Below, piece by piece: positions 53,073 to 61,979 of a DNA stretch of 61,979 nt. The translations under genes and the position numbers were made by a program. The stretch is taken from positions 1 to 61,979 of the forward strand of contig NZ_JYLD01000023.1 in assembly GCF_001043025.1 (NCBI RefSeq), in the 5' to 3' direction. The notes beneath the pieces were generated by a model. That model had not been told where the DNA came from, searched no databases, and saw only the letters and a list, made by a program, of their open reading frames with translations. The number at the start of each line of letters is the position of its first letter. Within the stretch, counting starts at the first letter, position 1. Source of the stretch: Pseudomonas helleri (GTDB lineage Bacteria; Pseudomonadota; Gammaproteobacteria; Pseudomonadales; Pseudomonadaceae).

Positions 53073-54563
53073 TTACGGCAGCATTTTCCCGGTTTCTTCC
53101 AGGTTGATGTGCCAGCTCAACGCCTCGCGCAGGATGTGCGGGGTGTGGCCGCCAATGGCGCAGGCCTTGGTGAAGTAGTCATTCAGCGCTTCACGGAAGT
53201 CTGGGTGCACACAGTTGTCGATGATCACGCGGGCGCGCTCACGCGGCGCCAGGCCACGCAAGTCAGCCAGGCCTTGTTCGGTGACCAGAATGTCGACATC
53301 GTGCTCGGTGTGGTCAACGTGGCTGACCATTGGCACCACGCTGGAGATCGCACCAGCTTTGGCGATCGACTTGGTCACGAAGATGGCCAAGTGCGCGTTA
53401 CGGGCGAAGTCGCCCGAGCCGCCAATGCCGTTCATCATGCGCGTGCCGCACACGTGGGTGGAGTTGACGTTGCCGTAGATGTCGAACTCCAGCGCGGTGT
53501 TGATCCCGATGATGCCCAGGCGGCGAACGACTTCCGGGTGGTTGGAGATCTCTTGCGGGCGCAACACGAGTTTGTCTTTGTAGCGCTCAAGGTTGCCGAA
53601 CACGTCGGAGTTGCGACGCTCGGACAAGGTGATCGAGCTGCCCGAGGCGAAGCGCATTTTGCCCGCGTCGATCAGGTCGAAGGTCGAGTCCTGGAGCACT
53701 TCGGAGTACATGGTCAGGTCTTCGAACGGCGAGTCGATCAGGCCACACATCACCGCGTTGGCGATGTTGCCGATACCGGCTTGCAGCGGGCCGAGCTTGT
53801 TGGTCATGCGGCCTTCATCCACTTCTTTTTTGAGGAAGTTGATCAGGTGGAAGGCGATGCCGGCGGTTTCGCTGTCAGGCTCGCTCACTGTCGACGGTGA
53901 GTCAGCCTTGTTGGTGATCACGATCGCGACGATTTTTTCGGCCGGGATCGGGATGGCGGTGCTACCGATACGGTCATCGACTTTCACCAACGGGATTGGT
54001 GTACGGGTCGGACGGTAGGTCGGGATATAGATGTCGTGCAGACCTTCCAGGTTCGGGTTGTGCGCCAGGTTGATCTCGACGATCACTTGTTTGGCGAAAA
54101 TCGCGAAGCTGGCGGAGTTGCCCACCGACGTGGTCGGCACAATGTGGCCTTGCTCGGTAATCGCAACGGCTTCGATGACGGCGATGTCTGGCAGGGTGAG
54201 TTGCTTGTTACGCAGTTGCTCGACGGTTTCGGACAAGTGCTGGTCGATGAACATGACTTTGCCGGCGTTGATCGCCTTGCGCAGAGTGTTGTCCACCTGG
54301 AACGGCATGCGACGTGCGAGTACGCCGGCTTCGGTCAATTGCTTGTCGAGGTCGTTGCCCAGGCTGGCGCCGGTCATCAGGGTGATTTTCAGCGGCGAGT
54401 GCTTGGCGCGCTCGGCCAAGGCTTGTGGCACGGCTTTGGCTTCACCGGCACGGGTGAAACCGCTCATGCCGACGGTCATGCCGTCTTTAATAAGGGCGGC
54501 GGCTTCTTCGGCGCTCATAACCTTATCGTGCAGGGAGTTCAGACGAATACGTTCACGGTACAT
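53073..54563 (-). CDS. acetyl-CoA hydrolase / CoA-transferase family protein
   Basis: 496 aa, family of Cat1/AarC/ScpC: swaps CoA between acetyl-CoA (or propionyl-CoA) and succinate or hydrolyses it. The N-terminal part includes GMTVGMSGFTRAGEAKAVPQAL; the C-terminal domain carries NSTHVCGTRMMNGIGGSGDFARNAHLAIF and the catalytic-glutamate region near EGRMTNKLGPLQAGIGN. Cytoplasmic. Transcribed alone toward its own terminator; just downstream of pntB but separated from it by a terminator. The exact acyl specificity cannot be read. Confidence 0.88.
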   Translation of the reverse strand: MYRERIRLNSLHDKVMSAEEAAALIKDGMTVGMSGFTRAGEAKAVPQALAERAKHSPLKITLMTGASLGNDLDKQLTEAGVLARRMPFQVDNTLRKAINAGKVMFIDQHLSETVEQLRNKQLTLPDIAVIEAVAITEQGHIVPTTSVGNSASFAIFAKQVIVEINLAHNPNLEGLHDIYIPTYRPTRTPIPLVKVDDRIGSTAIPIPAEKIVAIVITNKADSPSTVSEPDSETAGIAFHLINFLKKEVDEGRMTNKLGPLQAGIGNIANAVMCGLIDSPFEDLTMYSEVLQDSTFDLIDAGKMRFASGSSITLSERRNSDVFGNLERYKDKLVLRPQEISNHPEVVRRLGIIGINTALEFDIYGNVNSTHVCGTRMMNGIGGSGDFARNAHLAIFVTKSIAKAGAISSVVPMVSHVDHTEHDVDILVTEQGLADLRGLAPRERARVIIDNCVHPDFREALNDYFTKACAIGGHTPHILREALSWHINLEETGKMLP

Positions 54564-54686
54564 GGATTGTTATCTCGGGCAACGGAAGCAAGATGCGCAG
54601 TCTATTCATTTTCAAAGCGCGGCGTCCCGCTACCATGGTCGAATGCCGCAGGCCGATTTAGAGCCTTTGGTCGGGATCAGTCAGAA

Positions 54687-54719
54687 ATAAAAAACCCCGG
54701 CGAATTAAGTGCCGGGGTT
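54687..54719 (-). terminator. terminator of pntAA-AB-B
   Basis: AACCCCGGC and complement around a 9-base loop; six A residues before it give the minus-strand T run. Confidence 0.9.
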
Positions 54720-54742
54720 CTCGGTGTTACCAGGCCGCGATG

Positions 54743-56179
54743 TTACTCGACGGCTTTGACCATATCTTCAATAACTTTCTTGGCGTCACCGAAGACCATC
54801 ATGGTTTTATCCAGATAAAACAGTTCGTTATCCAGGCCCGCATAGCCGCTGGCCATGGAGCGTTTGTTCACGATGACGGTTTTGGCTTTATAGGCTTCGA
54901 GGATCGGCATGCCCGCGATAGGCGATTTCGGATCGTTCTTGGCCGCCGGGTTAACCACGTCGTTGGCGCCGAGCACTAACACGACATCGGCCTGACCGAA
55001 TTCGGAGTTGATGTCTTCCATTTCGAACACCTGGTCGTAAGGCACTTCTGCCTCGGCCAGCAGTACGTTCATGTGGCCGGGCATACGACCCGCCACCGGG
55101 TGAATCGCATACTTGACGGTCACGCCGCGGTGGGTCAGTTTTTCGGTCAGCTCTTTAAGCGCGTGCTGCGCCCGTGCCACGGCCAGGCCGTAACCCGGAA
55201 CGATGATCACGGTGTCGGCGTTGGTCAGCAAGAAGGTCGCGTCGTCAGCCGAGCCGGATTTAACCGGGCGTGCTTCTTGTGTGCCGGCAGGGCCGCCAGC
55301 GTCCGCTGCGCCACCAAAGCCACCGAGGATCACGTTGAAGAACGAGCGGTTCATCGCTTTGCACATGATGTACGAGAGGATGGCGCCTGACGATCCGACC
55401 AGCGAACCGGCGATGATCAGCATCGAGTTGTTCAGCGAGAAGCCGATACCGGCAGCCGCCCAGCCCGAGTAGCTATTGAGCATCGAAACCACGACCGGCA
55501 TGTCGGCGCCGCCAATCGGGATGATGATCAGCACGCCCAGTACGAACGCCAGGGCCAGCATCAGCGCGAAGGCGTTGAGGTTGCCAGTGAGCATAAAGGT
55601 CACGCCCAGGGCCAGTGTCGCCAGACCCAGCACAAGGTTGAGTTTGTGTTGGCCGCTGAACTGTACCGGTGCGCCCTGGAACAGGCGGAACTTGTATTTG
55701 CCCGACAGCTTGCCGAACGCGATGACCGAACCCGAGAAGGTAATGGCACCAATCGCGGCGCCCAGGAACAGTTCGAGGCGGTTACCGGCCGGGATGGCGT
55801 CGCCCAAGTGTTTGACGATGCCCAGCGATTGCGGCTCTACCACGGCGGCAATGGCGATAAACACCGCTGCCAGACCGATCATGCTGTGCATGAAGGCGAC
55901 GAGCTCTGGCATTTTGGTCATTTCGACGCGCTTGGCCATGATCGAGCCTGCGGTGCCGCCAATGAGCAGGCCCACAATCACATAGCCGATGCCGGTGGTC
56001 GCGATTTCAGCGCCCAGTTTGTACACCAGCCCGATGGTGGTCAGCACGGCCAGGGCCATGCCGAGCATGCCGAACAGGTTGCCGCGACGCGAGGTGGTGG
56101 GGTGCGACAGGCCTTTAAGGGCCTGGATGAAACAGATCGATGCAACCAGGTAGAGAACAGTGACCAGGTTCATGCTCAT
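54743..56179 (-). CDS. pntB: NAD(P) transhydrogenase subunit beta
   Basis: 478 aa. About nine membrane helices (1-270) then the NADP(H)-binding domain III (about 295-478) with DTVIIVPGYGLAVARAQHAL (the NADP loop), HPVAGRMPGHMNVLLAEA and GANDVVNPAA. With PntAA/AB it couples proton flow to hydride transfer from NADH to NADP+. Start overlaps the pntAB stop by four bases (ATGA), so it is translationally coupled. Confidence 0.95.
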   Translation of the reverse strand: MSMNLVTVLYLVASICFIQALKGLSHPTTSRRGNLFGMLGMALAVLTTIGLVYKLGAEIATTGIGYVIVGLLIGGTAGSIMAKRVEMTKMPELVAFMHSMIGLAAVFIAIAAVVEPQSLGIVKHLGDAIPAGNRLELFLGAAIGAITFSGSVIAFGKLSGKYKFRLFQGAPVQFSGQHKLNLVLGLATLALGVTFMLTGNLNAFALMLALAFVLGVLIIIPIGGADMPVVVSMLNSYSGWAAAGIGFSLNNSMLIIAGSLVGSSGAILSYIMCKAMNRSFFNVILGGFGGAADAGGPAGTQEARPVKSGSADDATFLLTNADTVIIVPGYGLAVARAQHALKELTEKLTHRGVTVKYAIHPVAGRMPGHMNVLLAEAEVPYDQVFEMEDINSEFGQADVVLVLGANDVVNPAAKNDPKSPIAGMPILEAYKAKTVIVNKRSMASGYAGLDNELFYLDKTMMVFGDAKKVIEDMVKAVE

Positions 56180-56499
56180 GGCTTGCGCACCTCTTCTTTA
56201 GCTTTAGGTGCTTTCTTCTTGAACATTTCCAGCATGCGCCGGGTGACCAAAAATCCACCGAATACGTTAACGGCTGCCAAGGCGACGGCCAAGGTGCCCA
56301 TGGTTTTGCCCAGCGGAGTGACGGTGAGCGCGGCAGCGAGCATGGCGCCGACGATCACAATCGCGGAAATGGCGTTGGTCACGGCCATGAGCGGGGTGTG
56401 CAGTGCGGGGGTAACGTTCCAGACCACGTGGTAGCCGACATAAATAGCCAGCACGAAGATGATCAGGTTGTAGATACCGGGGGAGATGAGCTCTTCCAT
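56176..56499 (-). CDS. pntAB: NAD(P) transhydrogenase subunit alpha, membrane part
   Basis: 107 aa, three helices (IYNLIIFVLAIYVGYHVVW, LMAVTNAISAIVIVGAMLAA and LAVALAAVNVFGGFLVTRRML), ending in a basic tail. It corresponds to the membrane piece that is fused to the NAD-binding part in E. coli PntA; here it is a separate gene, as in many pseudomonads. The start at 56499 has a GAGGATAA site. Confidence 0.93.
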   Translation of the reverse strand: MEELISPGIYNLIIFVLAIYVGYHVVWNVTPALHTPLMAVTNAISAIVIVGAMLAAALTVTPLGKTMGTLAVALAAVNVFGGFLVTRRMLEMFKKKAPKAKEEVRKP

Positions 56500-56510
56500 T
56501 GTTTTTATCC

Positions 56511-57632
56511 TCAGCCGTTTTTGCGCACAACTTGACCGTCGCGGCACATCAGGCACGCGGCGACGATGTCGTCTTCAAGGTTGATCTGGAACTGCCCTTC
56601 AGGGGTGAAGACCAGCTTGAGGAAGTCCAGCAGGTTGCGGGCGTACAGCGCTGATGCGTCCGCGGCAACTTCTCCGGCCAGGTTGGTCGGGCCGACAATG
56701 ATCACGCCGTTTTCGACGACCACTTGATCGGCCACGGTCAGCGGGCAGTTGCCCCCTTGTGCAGCGGCGAGGTCGATGACAACCGAGCCAGGCTTCATTT
56801 GCGCCACGGTTTCAGCGCTCAGCAGCACCGGTGCTTTGCGGCCGGGGATGAGTGCGGTGGTGATGACGATATCGGCTTGCTTGGCGCGCTCGTGCACGGC
56901 CTGGGCCTGGCGCTGCATCCAGCTGGCAGGCATCGGGCGTGCATAGCCACCCACGCCGACCGCGCATTCGCGCTCTTCGTCGGTCTCGTAAGGGACGTCG
57001 ACGAACTTGGCGCCCAGCGATTCGATTTGCTCTTTTACCGCAGGCCGCACATCTGAGGCCTCAATGACCGCGCCCAGTCGCTTGGCTGTCGCAATGGCCT
57101 GCAGGCCGGCAACGCCTGCGCCGAGAATCAGCACACGGGCGGCTTTTACCGTACCGGCGGCGGTCATCAACATGGGCATGAAGCGCGGGTAATGGTGGGC
57201 GGCCAGCAGTACGGCTTTATAGCCGGCAATGTTGGCTTGGGATGACAGCACATCAAGACTTTGCGCACGCGAGGTACGCGGGGCAGCTTCCAGCGAGAAG
57301 GCGGTGATCCCACGCTCGGTCAGTTTGGCAATGGTTTCATTGCTGAACGGGTTGAGCATGCCAATCAGCACGGCGGTGCTATTGATCAGGGCCAGTTCGC
57401 TGTCGTTGGGGGCAACTACTTTAAGGATCAGCTCGGCGCCAAAGGCGTCTGTGGCGCTGCCAATAGTTGCGCCTGCGGCTTCATAGGCGCTGTCAGTCAC
57501 GCTGGCATTAATACCTGCGCCGCTTTGAACAGTCACCTTATGGCCTTGGCCGATCAGCTTCTTGATGGTTTCCGGGGTTGCAGCAACCCGCGTTTCACCC
57601 GTTTGGGTTTCGAGAGGAACACCAATGTGCAC
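56511..57632 (-). CDS. pntAA: NAD(P) transhydrogenase subunit alpha, NAD-binding part
   Basis: 373 aa, alanine-dehydrogenase-like domain I. VLILGAGVAGLQAIATAKRLGA (about 165-186) is the NAD Rossmann loop; also GVPLETQTGETRVAATPETI at the N-terminus and GSVVIDLAAAQGGNCPLT. The start is a GTG at 57632 with an AGGAG site seven bases away; no ATG upstream makes sense. First gene of pntAA-pntAB-pntB. The 430-bp gap upstream holds a CCACCCAATATTTGGTGGG-like hairpin (57712-57731) and no gene. Confidence 0.93.
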   Translation of the reverse strand: MHIGVPLETQTGETRVAATPETIKKLIGQGHKVTVQSGAGINASVTDSAYEAAGATIGSATDAFGAELILKVVAPNDSELALINSTAVLIGMLNPFSNETIAKLTERGITAFSLEAAPRTSRAQSLDVLSSQANIAGYKAVLLAAHHYPRFMPMLMTAAGTVKAARVLILGAGVAGLQAIATAKRLGAVIEASDVRPAVKEQIESLGAKFVDVPYETDEERECAVGVGGYARPMPASWMQRQAQAVHERAKQADIVITTALIPGRKAPVLLSAETVAQMKPGSVVIDLAAAQGGNCPLTVADQVVVENGVIIVGPTNLAGEVAADASALYARNLLDFLKLVFTPEGQFQINLEDDIVAACLMCRDGQVVRKNG

Positions 57633-58068
57633 GTCATATCTCCTGCGTGATCTTTTATAAGAAAGCCAGCGCACTACGGATGGTGCGACTGGGGCGGCCG
57701 ATCAGCACGATCCCACCAAATATTGGGTGGGGCGCGGCATTCTGCTGGCGATTTTTGGGGCTTTCAAGAACTTATGAAGGGTGACGGATTTTTTACTACA
57801 AGTCATGCAGTGACCGAATGTCGCAACGATCGGCTGTAGGCCTTTATTCATAAGGCTTAGAGAGATTTAAGGCTGTTTTCGAGTTTTTTTCACATTTCTT
57901 TTGGTTATCGCTGCATAACTTTCAGAAATACCCTGTAAGCCGCGTGGTTACTGGCTTTCAGGTTTGTCCAGTTAGACTTAAGTAAAGCGTGCAAAATAGC
58001 GACATTTGCGTATATATGTAGTTGTTTTTTATATGTCACTACATTGATTTTTGAGGATTCTAATTTTC

Positions 58069-58965
58069 TCAAATCAAGCTGTAGGCCGCGGCCTGCTTGA
58101 TTAGCCAGTCTCGAAAGGCGTGTAGCGACGCGGACTCAATTTTGCGTTCCGGGATCATTAGGTAGTAAGCCTTGTTGCTGGGCAGTGTGTGCGGGTTGGC
58201 GATAACCAGGCGTTTCTCGGCCAATTCGCGCTGAATCAGGAAGGGTGGGATCAGCGCGACGCCCATTTCGTGTATCGCGGCTTGGGCCAGCATCGAAAAC
58301 AGTTCATAGCGTGGCCCGGTCATGTCGCGCGGAACGCTCATGTCCTGTGCGTTGAACCATTGGCGCCAGGCGTAGGGGCGGGTGGTTTGCTGGAGCAGGG
58401 GGAGTTCGGCCAATGCCTGGGCGCTGAGGTTTTGCCAGCCGCCCAGCAGTGAAGGGCTGCACACGGGGAGCGGGTTCTCGCCCATCAGTCGGTGGGACGA
58501 TGTACCGGACCAGTCGGCATCGCCAAAGTAGATGGCGGCGTCGAAGTCGGTGTCGGCAAACAGGAAGGGGCGCGTACGGTTTGTCAGATTGACGGTAACG
58601 TCGGGGTGCTGTTGCTGGAAATCCTTGAGGCGGGGCAATAGCCATTGCGTGCCGAAGGTGGGGACGACGGCCAGCTCAATGGTGTTGGCGCCTTGTTGCC
58701 CCATCACGGACAGCGTGTCGCGTTCGACGGCATCCAGTTGCGTCGCAACCCGTCGGCTGTAGGAAAGGCCTGCTTCTGTCAGTTTTACGCCCCGCTTGGA
58801 GCGTCTGAAGAGTTCTACGCTGAGGAATTCTTCAAGGCTGGCGATCTGTCGGCAAATAGCGCCTTGGGTGAGGGACAGTTCGTGTGCGGCCTTGGTGAAG
58901 CTCTCATGACGTGCGGCCGCTTCAAAGCTGATCAGGGCGGTTGTGCTGGGGATCTTGCGGCGCAT
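58069..58965 (-). CDS. gcdR: LysR-type regulator of glutarate catabolism (GcdR-like)
   Basis: 298 aa, GcvA-like group. A helix-turn-helix about 8-65 (ALISFEAAARHESFTKAAHELSLTQGAICRQI) and a substrate-binding domain with VVPTFGTQWLLPRL and MGVALIPPFLIQREL. Divergent from gcdH, as in Pseudomonas, where it activates glutaryl-CoA dehydrogenase. The ATG at 58965 has an excellent GAGGAAG site six bases away; the ATG five codons upstream has none. Name assigned by locus. Confidence 0.85.
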   Translation of the reverse strand: MRRKIPSTTALISFEAAARHESFTKAAHELSLTQGAICRQIASLEEFLSVELFRRSKRGVKLTEAGLSYSRRVATQLDAVERDTLSVMGQQGANTIELAVVPTFGTQWLLPRLKDFQQQHPDVTVNLTNRTRPFLFADTDFDAAIYFGDADWSGTSSHRLMGENPLPVCSPSLLGGWQNLSAQALAELPLLQQTTRPYAWRQWFNAQDMSVPRDMTGPRYELFSMLAQAAIHEMGVALIPPFLIQRELAEKRLVIANPHTLPSNKAYYLMIPERKIESASLHAFRDWLIKQAAAYSLI

Positions 58966-59123
58966 GTACGGCTTCCTCACTAAAGGTGATCAGAAATGGC
59001 CTTTCAGGCAGTCACGGAGTGAGAAATTATCACAACGGCGTGCTGAATCCTCGTTTGTACTCTTTATAAGAGGCGGCCTAGGATCGGCGTACGACATTTG
59101 ATCTATTTCGCGAGGGTTCTTTC

Positions 59124-60305
59124 ATGGCGGGTAAAGCAAGCTTCAACTGGATTGATCCACTGTTGCTGGATCAGCAGCTCACTGAAGAAGAGCGCATGGT
59201 GCGTGACAGCGCTGAGCAGTTTGCTCAAGACAAGCTGGCGCCACGTGTTCTGGAAGCTTTCCGTCATGAACAGACGGACCCGGCGATTTTTCGCGAGATG
59301 GGTGAGACGGGCTTGCTGGGGGCGATGATCCCTGAGCAGTATGGCGGCAGTGGCTTGAACTATGTCAGCTACGGTCTGATTGCTCGTGAGGTTGAGCGCG
59401 TTGACTCGGGTTACCGCTCGATGATGAGTGTGCAGTCTTCCTTGGTCATGGTGCCGATCAATGAGTTCGGTACTGAGGCGCAAAAGCAAAAGTACCTGCC
59501 GAAGCTGGCGTCGGGTGAGTGGATTGGCTGTTTTGGTCTGACGGAGCCTAACCATGGTTCTGACCCTGGCGCGATGATCACTCGTGCGCGCTCGGTGGAT
59601 GGCGGCTACAGCCTGACGGGCAGCAAGATGTGGATCACTAACAGTCCGATTGCCGATGTGTTTGTGGTGTGGGCGAAAGATGACGAGGGTGACATCCGTG
59701 GCTTCGTTCTGGAGAAGGGCTGGAAGGGCCTGAGCGCTCCGGCGATTCACGGCAAGGTTGGCTTGCGTGCGTCGATCACTGGCGAGATCGTGATGGATAA
59801 CGTGTTTGTGCCACAAGAGAACATCTTCCCGGATGTTCGCGGTTTGAAAGGTCCTTTCACCTGCCTGAACTCCGCACGCTACGGCATCTCGTGGGGCGCA
59901 TTGGGCGCTGCAGAGTTTTGCTGGCACACGGCGCGTCAATACACACTGGATCGTCAGCAGTTCGGTCGGCCGTTGGCGGCGACCCAGTTGATCCAGAAAA
60001 AACTGGCAGATATGCAGACCGAGATTACGTTGGCCTTGCAGGGTTGCCTACGCTTAGGGCGGATGAAGGATGAAGGCACCGCGGCGGTTGAGATTACTTC
60101 GATCATGAAGCGCAATTCGTGCGGCAAGTCGCTGGATATCGCGCGTATGGCGCGGGACATGTTGGGTGGCAATGGTATCTCCGACGAGTTCGGGGTGGCG
60201 CGTCACCTGGTTAACCTGGAAGTGGTGAATACCTATGAGGGGACGCATGACGTGCATGCCTTGATTCTTGGGCGTGCGCAGACGGGTCTTCAGGCGTTCT
60301 ATTAA
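59124..60305 (+). CDS. gcdH: glutaryl-CoA dehydrogenase
   Basis: 393 aa. FAD-dependent oxidation and decarboxylation of glutaryl-CoA to crotonyl-CoA in lysine and glutarate catabolism. Acyl-CoA dehydrogenase motifs: IGCFGLTEPNHGSDPGAM near 135-152, MWITNSPIADVF near 169, the flavin-binding ARYGISWGALGAAEFCW near 250, and the catalytic glutamate in NTYEGTHDVHALILGRA near 370. The carboxylate-binding GcdH-type sequence and the CoA-transferase partner downstream fix the substrate. GAGGG site. Confidence 0.94.
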   Translation: MAGKASFNWIDPLLLDQQLTEEERMVRDSAEQFAQDKLAPRVLEAFRHEQTDPAIFREMGETGLLGAMIPEQYGGSGLNYVSYGLIAREVERVDSGYRSMMSVQSSLVMVPINEFGTEAQKQKYLPKLASGEWIGCFGLTEPNHGSDPGAMITRARSVDGGYSLTGSKMWITNSPIADVFVVWAKDDEGDIRGFVLEKGWKGLSAPAIHGKVGLRASITGEIVMDNVFVPQENIFPDVRGLKGPFTCLNSARYGISWGALGAAEFCWHTARQYTLDRQQFGRPLAATQLIQKKLADMQTEITLALQGCLRLGRMKDEGTAAVEITSIMKRNSCGKSLDIARMARDMLGGNGISDEFGVARHLVNLEVVNTYEGTHDVHALILGRAQTGLQAFY

Positions 60306-60319
60306 CAGGAGCTTGGCTC

Positions 60320-61540
60320 ATGGGTGCTTTATCGCATTTGCGGGTGCTGGATTTATCGCGAGTACTGGCTGGGCCGTGGGCTGGGCAGATTCTGGCGGAC
60401 CTTGGCGCTGAGGTGATCAAGGTTGAGCGACCGGGCAATGGCGACGACACGCGCGCGTGGGGGCCACCCTTCCTTAAGGATGCTTGTGGGGAGAGTACGG
60501 GGGAGGCGGCTTATTACTTGTCGGCTAACCGTAATAAGCAGTCGGTGACCATCGACTTCACCAAACCGGAAGGCCAGCGCCTGGTGCGGGAGCTGGCGGC
60601 GAAGTCCGATATCTTGATCGAGAACTTCAAAGTGGGTGGTCTTGAGGCGTATGGGCTGGATTATGCCTCGCTCAAGGAGGTCAATCCGCAGTTGATCTAT
60701 TGCTCCATTACCGGGTTTGGTCAGACGGGCCCGTATGCGAAGCGGGCTGGTTATGACTTCATGATTCAGGGATTGGGCGGGCTGATGAGCCTGACTGGTC
60801 GGCCTGAGGGTGAGGAGGGTGCCGGGCCGGTCAAGGTTGGGGTTGCGCTGACGGATATTCTGACGGGGCTTTACGCGGCCGTCGCCATTTTGGCGGCGCT
60901 TGCTCATCGTCAGCATGACGGCGGTGGGCAGCATATCGATATGGCGCTGCTGGACGTGCAGGTGGCGTGCTTGGCCAATCAGGCTATGAATTACTTGACG
61001 ACAGGCGTGTCGCCCAAGCGCCTGGGGAATGCTCACCCGAATATTGTTCCCTATCAGGATTTCCCTACGGCCGATGGCGATTTTATCCTGACCGTGGGTA
61101 ATGACAGCCAGTTTCGTAAGTTTGCTGAGGTGGCGGGTCAGCCTGGCTGGGCGGATGATCCGCGCTTTGCCAGTAATAAGCAGCGGGTTGCCAACCGTGC
61201 TGTGCTGGTGCCGCTTATTCGTCAGGCAACTGTATTCAAGACGACGGCGCAGTGGGTTGAGCAGCTAGAGGCGGTGGGCGTGCCTTGTGGGCCTATCAAT
61301 GAGCTGGCGCAGGTGTTTGCGGATCCTCAAGTGCAGGCGCGGGGGTTGGCTTTTGAGCTTCCGCATGCGCTGGCAGGTTTGGTGCCGCAGGTGGGGAGCC
61401 CTATCAGGTTGTCTGAAACCCCGGTGGAGTATCGCAGGGCGCCGCCGTTGTTGGGTGAGCACACGCAGGAGGTGTTGGCGCGTGTGCTTGGGGTGACGAC
61501 GGTGGACTTGGAGCTTTTGCGGCAGTCTGGAGTGTTGTAG
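60320..61540 (+). CDS. gcdG: glutarate CoA-transferase, CaiB/BaiF (class III) family
   Basis: 406 aa. Class III CoA transferases transfer CoA by way of an aspartyl-CoA thioester; the catalytic Asp lies in the QHIDMALLDVQVACLANQA segment (about 205-223). The N-terminus LRVLDLSRVLAGPWAGQILADLGAEVIKVERP is typical. It probably activates glutarate to glutaryl-CoA with succinyl-CoA, feeding gcdH 14 bases upstream. AGGAGC site. Last gene before the rRNA operon leader. Confidence 0.88.
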   Translation: MGALSHLRVLDLSRVLAGPWAGQILADLGAEVIKVERPGNGDDTRAWGPPFLKDACGESTGEAAYYLSANRNKQSVTIDFTKPEGQRLVRELAAKSDILIENFKVGGLEAYGLDYASLKEVNPQLIYCSITGFGQTGPYAKRAGYDFMIQGLGGLMSLTGRPEGEEGAGPVKVGVALTDILTGLYAAVAILAALAHRQHDGGGQHIDMALLDVQVACLANQAMNYLTTGVSPKRLGNAHPNIVPYQDFPTADGDFILTVGNDSQFRKFAEVAGQPGWADDPRFASNKQRVANRAVLVPLIRQATVFKTTAQWVEQLEAVGVPCGPINELAQVFADPQVQARGLAFELPHALAGLVPQVGSPIRLSETPVEYRRAPPLLGEHTQEVLARVLGVTTVDLELLRQSGVL

Positions 61541-61574
61541 CTATATAGAGGGGGCGTTAGCCCCCTCTATATAG
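61541..61574 (+). terminator. hairpin after gcdG
   Basis: A perfect 15-bp stem CTATATAGAGGGGGC with a 4-base loop, directly after the gcdG stop; no T run follows. Confidence 0.7.
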
Positions 61575-61625
61575 GTGTGTTTGCGGAGATATAGAAGTTA
61601 ATTGATAGAGTTGCTCAATTAGCGC

Positions 61626-61653
61626 TTGACTCACTGTAATAACGGCCTATAAT
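61626..61653 (+). promoter_or_regulatory. rRNA operon promoter P1
   Basis: TTGACT, 16-bp spacer, TATAAT. Confidence 0.8.
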
Positions 61654-61758
61654 TCGCACCACTTCCGGCGCAGTCGAAACGGAAAACTCCTTGAATATCA
61701 ATGAGTTGGATGATTTTGACGGTGCTAGCTTCAATTCATCGAAGCAGGAAATGAGGTG

Positions 61759-61786
61759 TTGACAGCAGCGTGTAACGCTGTAGAAT
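61759..61786 (+). promoter_or_regulatory. rRNA operon promoter P2
   Basis: TTGACA, 16-bp spacer, TAGAAT; the spacer carries an ACAGC-N10-GCTGT dyad. GC-rich discriminator. Confidence 0.85.
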
Positions 61787-61867
61787 TCGCCTCCCGCTAA
61801 CGAGAGATCGAAAGCGCAAGTGGTTGATGTTACAAAGGAAACTTTGAAAACGTCTTAAAATAACCGC

Positions 61868-61895
61868 TTGACAGCAACAGAGGCTGCTGTAGAAT
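61868..61895 (+). promoter_or_regulatory. rRNA operon promoter P3
   Basis: TTGACA, 16-bp spacer, TAGAAT and a GCGCGCC discriminator of the stringently controlled type. Same ACAGC-N10-GCTGT dyad as P2. Confidence 0.88.
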
Positions 61896-61928
61896 GCGCG
61901 CCTCGGTTGAGCGAAAGCTTAACCAACC

Positions 61929-61940
61929 GCTCTTTAACAA
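61929..61940 (+). promoter_or_regulatory. boxA antitermination site of the rRNA leader
   Basis: GCTCTTTAACAA, the boxA element bound by NusB/NusE in the rRNA leader. The 16S gene itself starts beyond the window. Confidence 0.85.
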
Positions 61941-61979
61941 CTGAATCAAGCAATTCGTGTGGGTGCTTGTGGAGTCAGA

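Overview
The window is a stretch of Pseudomonas chromosome, most likely from the fluorescens/fragi side of the genus. The evidence is gene content and order typical of that genus (uvrD, a GGDEF/EAL gene, an RpiR regulator, then pycR-pycA-pycB; aspA with a LysR regulator; purEK; pstSCAB-phoU; pntAA-AB-B; gcdR-gcdH-gcdG), many Pseudomonas-type REP/REPIN repeats between genes, and Pho boxes in front of pst. The window stops inside the leader of an rRNA operon: three promoters and a boxA are present, but 16S itself lies beyond the end. No tRNA, CRISPR array, insertion sequence or prophage core was seen.

Layout. 1-14.4 kb: acyl-CoA thioesterase, a CPA2-type antiporter, a SUKH-fold protein, a Tim44-domain protein, UvrD helicase, a c-di-GMP enzyme with a degenerate GGDEF site, an RpiR regulator, and the two-subunit pyruvate carboxylase with its LysR regulator. 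14.6-16.7 kb: a small accessory pocket of unrecognised genes (a 300-aa protein, a secreted 140-aa protein, an orphan HTH protein). 16.7-20.2 kb: two GNAT acetyltransferases and a PaiB-like protein divergent from a MocR regulator. 20.3-28.2 kb: acetylpolyamine deacetylase, then an asparagine/aspartate utilisation block (AraC regulator, asparaginase, AGCS symporter, aspartase, LysR). 28.2-29.4 kb: two tandem cytoplasmic-looking metzincin-like metalloproteases. 29.7-35.5 kb: purEK behind a terminator-bearing leader, small membrane and periplasmic proteins, a mutarotase, a second thioesterase and an MHS-type transporter.

35.6-40.8 kb is an AT-richer bacteriocin island inserted between the MHS transporter and pstS. 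It holds an S-type pyocin-like toxin, a DUF6392-like immunity gene overlapping it by one base, and a protein in which a colicin-DNase immunity domain is fused to a pyocin translocation scaffold and a truncated, catalytically dead HNH DNase. 40.9-49.0 kb is the phosphate block: pstS and pstC each have three Pho half-sites, followed by pstA, pstB, phoU and an orphan response regulator. 49.1-52.8 kb carries a large secreted DUF4105 protein, three tandem DUF2388 proteins and a DUF1127 protein. 53.0-57.6 kb has a CoA transferase and the three-subunit proton-translocating transhydrogenase. 58.0-61.5 kb is the glutarate catabolism cluster, followed by the rRNA promoter region.

The most unusual items are the immunity/pseudo-bacteriocin fusion, a pyocin whose DNase-like domain is dead and followed by another C-terminal domain, a 12-bp-phased array of DnaA-box-like 9-mers encoding the linker of the MocR regulator, the metzincin pair, the purE leader hairpin, REP arms that supply stop codons, and a shared dyad inside two rRNA promoters. 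All functions are read from sequence alone.
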